Below, in pieces: positions 5,843 to 6,992 of a stretch of 6,992 nucleotides of DNA. A model generated the notes under the pieces. That model was not told the origin of the DNA and ran no database searches. It saw only the letters and a program-made list of their open reading frames with translations. The stretch is from JAGTVB01 sp964624765. Its GTDB lineage: Bacteria; Pseudomonadota; Gammaproteobacteria; HK1. The position numbers and the translations under genes are program-made. Numbering within the stretch: position 1 is the first letter of the stretch; the number at the start of each line of letters is the position of its first letter. Location: assembly GCA_964624765.1 (NCBI GenBank), contig CAZUZO010000154.1, positions 1-6,992 on the forward strand, written 5' to 3'.

Positions 5843-6009
5843 GGGTGCTTCTGCCCTTGACGAAAACCAGCGGCTCGCAATGAAACTGCCAAAACCATGG
5901 CCCAAGCCATCGGCATCAAGGCCGAGGCTGGCGGCCTACCTAGTGTTTGGCAGGCGCGGGCACAATGAGTTCACTGCATCAACTGTCCCCTCCCACCATG
6001 GTTTTCAAA

Positions 6010-6095
6010 CAAGCTGTTCAAAATTGTTGCAAACGATTTCGTCAACGCCGTGCGCATTGCTCGGCCGGTGCTTGCGACATGTGTAAAATAGCTTC
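6010..6095 (+). mobile_element. Partial MITE copy C (about 86 bp)
   Basis: From AAGCTGTTCAAAATTGTT (starting at 6011) to AATAGCTTC (6095) this matches the right-hand half of copy A and the corresponding half of copy B. The match includes the segments reading GCCGTGCGCATTGCTC and GTGCTTGCGACAT. The right end (reverse complement GAAGCTATTTTACA) is a family terminus followed by TTA (6096-6098). The left end coincides with an internal AGCTGTTCAAAATCG-like motif of the full element that itself resembles the terminus. No matching TNA is found directly to its left, so it is either a truncated copy or a derivative that used the internal pseudo-end. Confidence 0.6.
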
Positions 6096-6968
6096 TTAGG
6101 TCAGCTGCTTGAAGCGTGCCATACAGCGTTGCAGGCCGTCTCGCCAGTGCGGGATTTCCAAGCCAAATGTATTTTTTACCTTCTTCTTGTTCATGACACT
6201 GTAGAAAGGTCGTGCCGCCGCCATCGGGTATTCGCTGCCTTCGATCGGTTTCACCTTACAAGAGTTTAAACCCGCTAGCTTATGGATTTCGATTGCAAAA
6301 TCGTACCAGCTGCATACCCCCTCGTTGGAATAATTATAAATGCCTGGTACAAATTTTCCCGATTGCACAATATCCAAAATGGCCTGAGCCAAATCGGCGG
6401 CATAGGTGGGCGTGCCGATCTGATCGAATATGACGTCCACGGCCTCCCGCTCCGCCCCCAACCGTATCATGGTCTTAACGAAATTACTGCCATAGGTTGA
6501 GTAAAGCCAAGAAGTTCGGAAGATAAGCGATGCCGGGGCTACTGCCATCAACGCCTGTTCACCCTGTAGTTTCGTCATGCCATACACCGATGTAGGCGCC
6601 ACCGTATCGGATTCCACATACGGTCGGTAATGGGTGCCGCTGTACACATAGTCCGTCGAAACATGAATGACTCGAGCTTTATTCTGAGTGGCCGCTCTGC
6701 CCAAATTGCCAACCGCATCTCGGTTGATACGTTCGCACAATGCCACCTCTGACTCGGCTTTGTCGACTGCGGTATAGGCCGCACAATTAACGATGATACC
6801 GACGCCGTTTGTGGCGATGAATCGTTCCACGGCCACTACATTGAGAATGTCCAGGTCGTGGATGTCGGTAAAAATAAAATCCAAGTCGAGATACTGTGCA
6901 GCAAGCGCCCGGATCTCGCTTCCTAATTGCCCGTTAGCGCCAGTAATCATAATACGGTTCTTAGTCAT
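6096..6968 (-). CDS. rfbD: dTDP-4-dehydrorhamnose reductase (RmlD/RfbD)
   Basis: This 290-residue, full-length member of the extended short-chain dehydrogenase family catalyses the last step of dTDP-L-rhamnose synthesis, reducing dTDP-4-dehydro-L-rhamnose with NAD(P)H. The product feeds O-antigen or exopolysaccharide assembly. Visible features are the Rossmann motif G10-ANGQL-G16, the NCAAYTAVDKAE segment (61-72), the catalytic HVSTDYVYSG (Thr105) with Tyr129-x3-Lys133, RTSWLYSTYGSNFV, the FDQIGTPTYAADLA block and RPFYSVMNKKK near the C-terminus. The SNEGVCSWYDFA and IPHWRDGL segments recall Bacteroidetes-type RmlD. Its base composition is more A+T-rich than that of the respiratory operon. 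The ATG at 6968 has no strong ribosome site. Its upstream neighbour, probably another rhamnose or polysaccharide gene, lies outside the window. The TAA stop coincides with the TTA at the end of MITE copy C. Confidence 0.92.
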   Translation of the reverse strand: MTKNRIMITGANGQLGSEIRALAAQYLDLDFIFTDIHDLDILNVVAVERFIATNGVGIIVNCAAYTAVDKAESEVALCERINRDAVGNLGRAATQNKARVIHVSTDYVYSGTHYRPYVESDTVAPTSVYGMTKLQGEQALMAVAPASLIFRTSWLYSTYGSNFVKTMIRLGAEREAVDVIFDQIGTPTYAADLAQAILDIVQSGKFVPGIYNYSNEGVCSWYDFAIEIHKLAGLNSCKVKPIEGSEYPMAAARPFYSVMNKKKVKNTFGLEIPHWRDGLQRCMARFKQLT

Positions 6969-6992
6969 GGTCTGATCGATAAGCGGCTAAGA

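Noticed and set aside
5797..5916. Minus-strand extension of the small membrane protein frame up to 5919, and a 39-codon frame ending in LLDPGGQQ and a stop.
   Set aside because: The AGGAGG-led ATG at 5796 explains the gene start. The extra N-terminus and the short frame show no domain or start signal.

Overview
The window looks like an accessory or rearrangement-prone stretch of a moderately GC-rich Gram-negative chromosome. A proteobacterial host is my inference, from the Tat-targeted Fe-S protein, the periplasmic c-type cytochrome, the Shine-Dalgarno-led operons and an ISAzo13-like transposase remnant; no gene fixes the taxon. There are no rRNA or tRNA genes and no CRISPR array.

Left part (1-2067): a decayed 5' fragment of an ISAzo13-family transposase is followed by a Uma2-family nuclease-like gene on the minus strand. 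Next come remnants of a PemK/MazF-type toxin and its antitoxin, and then an intact Phd/YefM-type antitoxin plus PIN-domain toxin (vapBC) pair with its own promoter, paired palindromes and a one-base gene overlap.

Middle part (2184-5446): a minus-strand operon encodes a membrane-anchored tetraheme cytochrome c, a Tat-exported four-cluster ferredoxin-like subunit and an NrfD/PsrC-type quinone-interacting membrane protein. The three genes overlap and should form one membrane electron-transfer complex between the quinone pool and periplasmic carriers. No catalytic subunit is encoded here. The operon is bracketed by two inverted copies of a roughly 200-bp miniature transposable element.

Right part (5373-6992): a 68-bp miniature derivative of the same element abuts the right-hand copy. 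It is followed by a small two-helix membrane protein gene, a third partial copy of the element, and an A+T-richer rfbD (dTDP-4-dehydrorhamnose reductase) gene that resembles Bacteroidetes-type RmlD.

The most notable signal is a family of four related non-coding elements (2187-2385, 5165-5372, 5376-5443, about 6010-6095). They have GA(A/G)GCTGTT terminal inverted repeats and TNA-type 3-bp target duplications (TCA or TTA). The two long copies have exact duplications. This is a MITE family with at least two internal-deletion derivatives in 4 kb.
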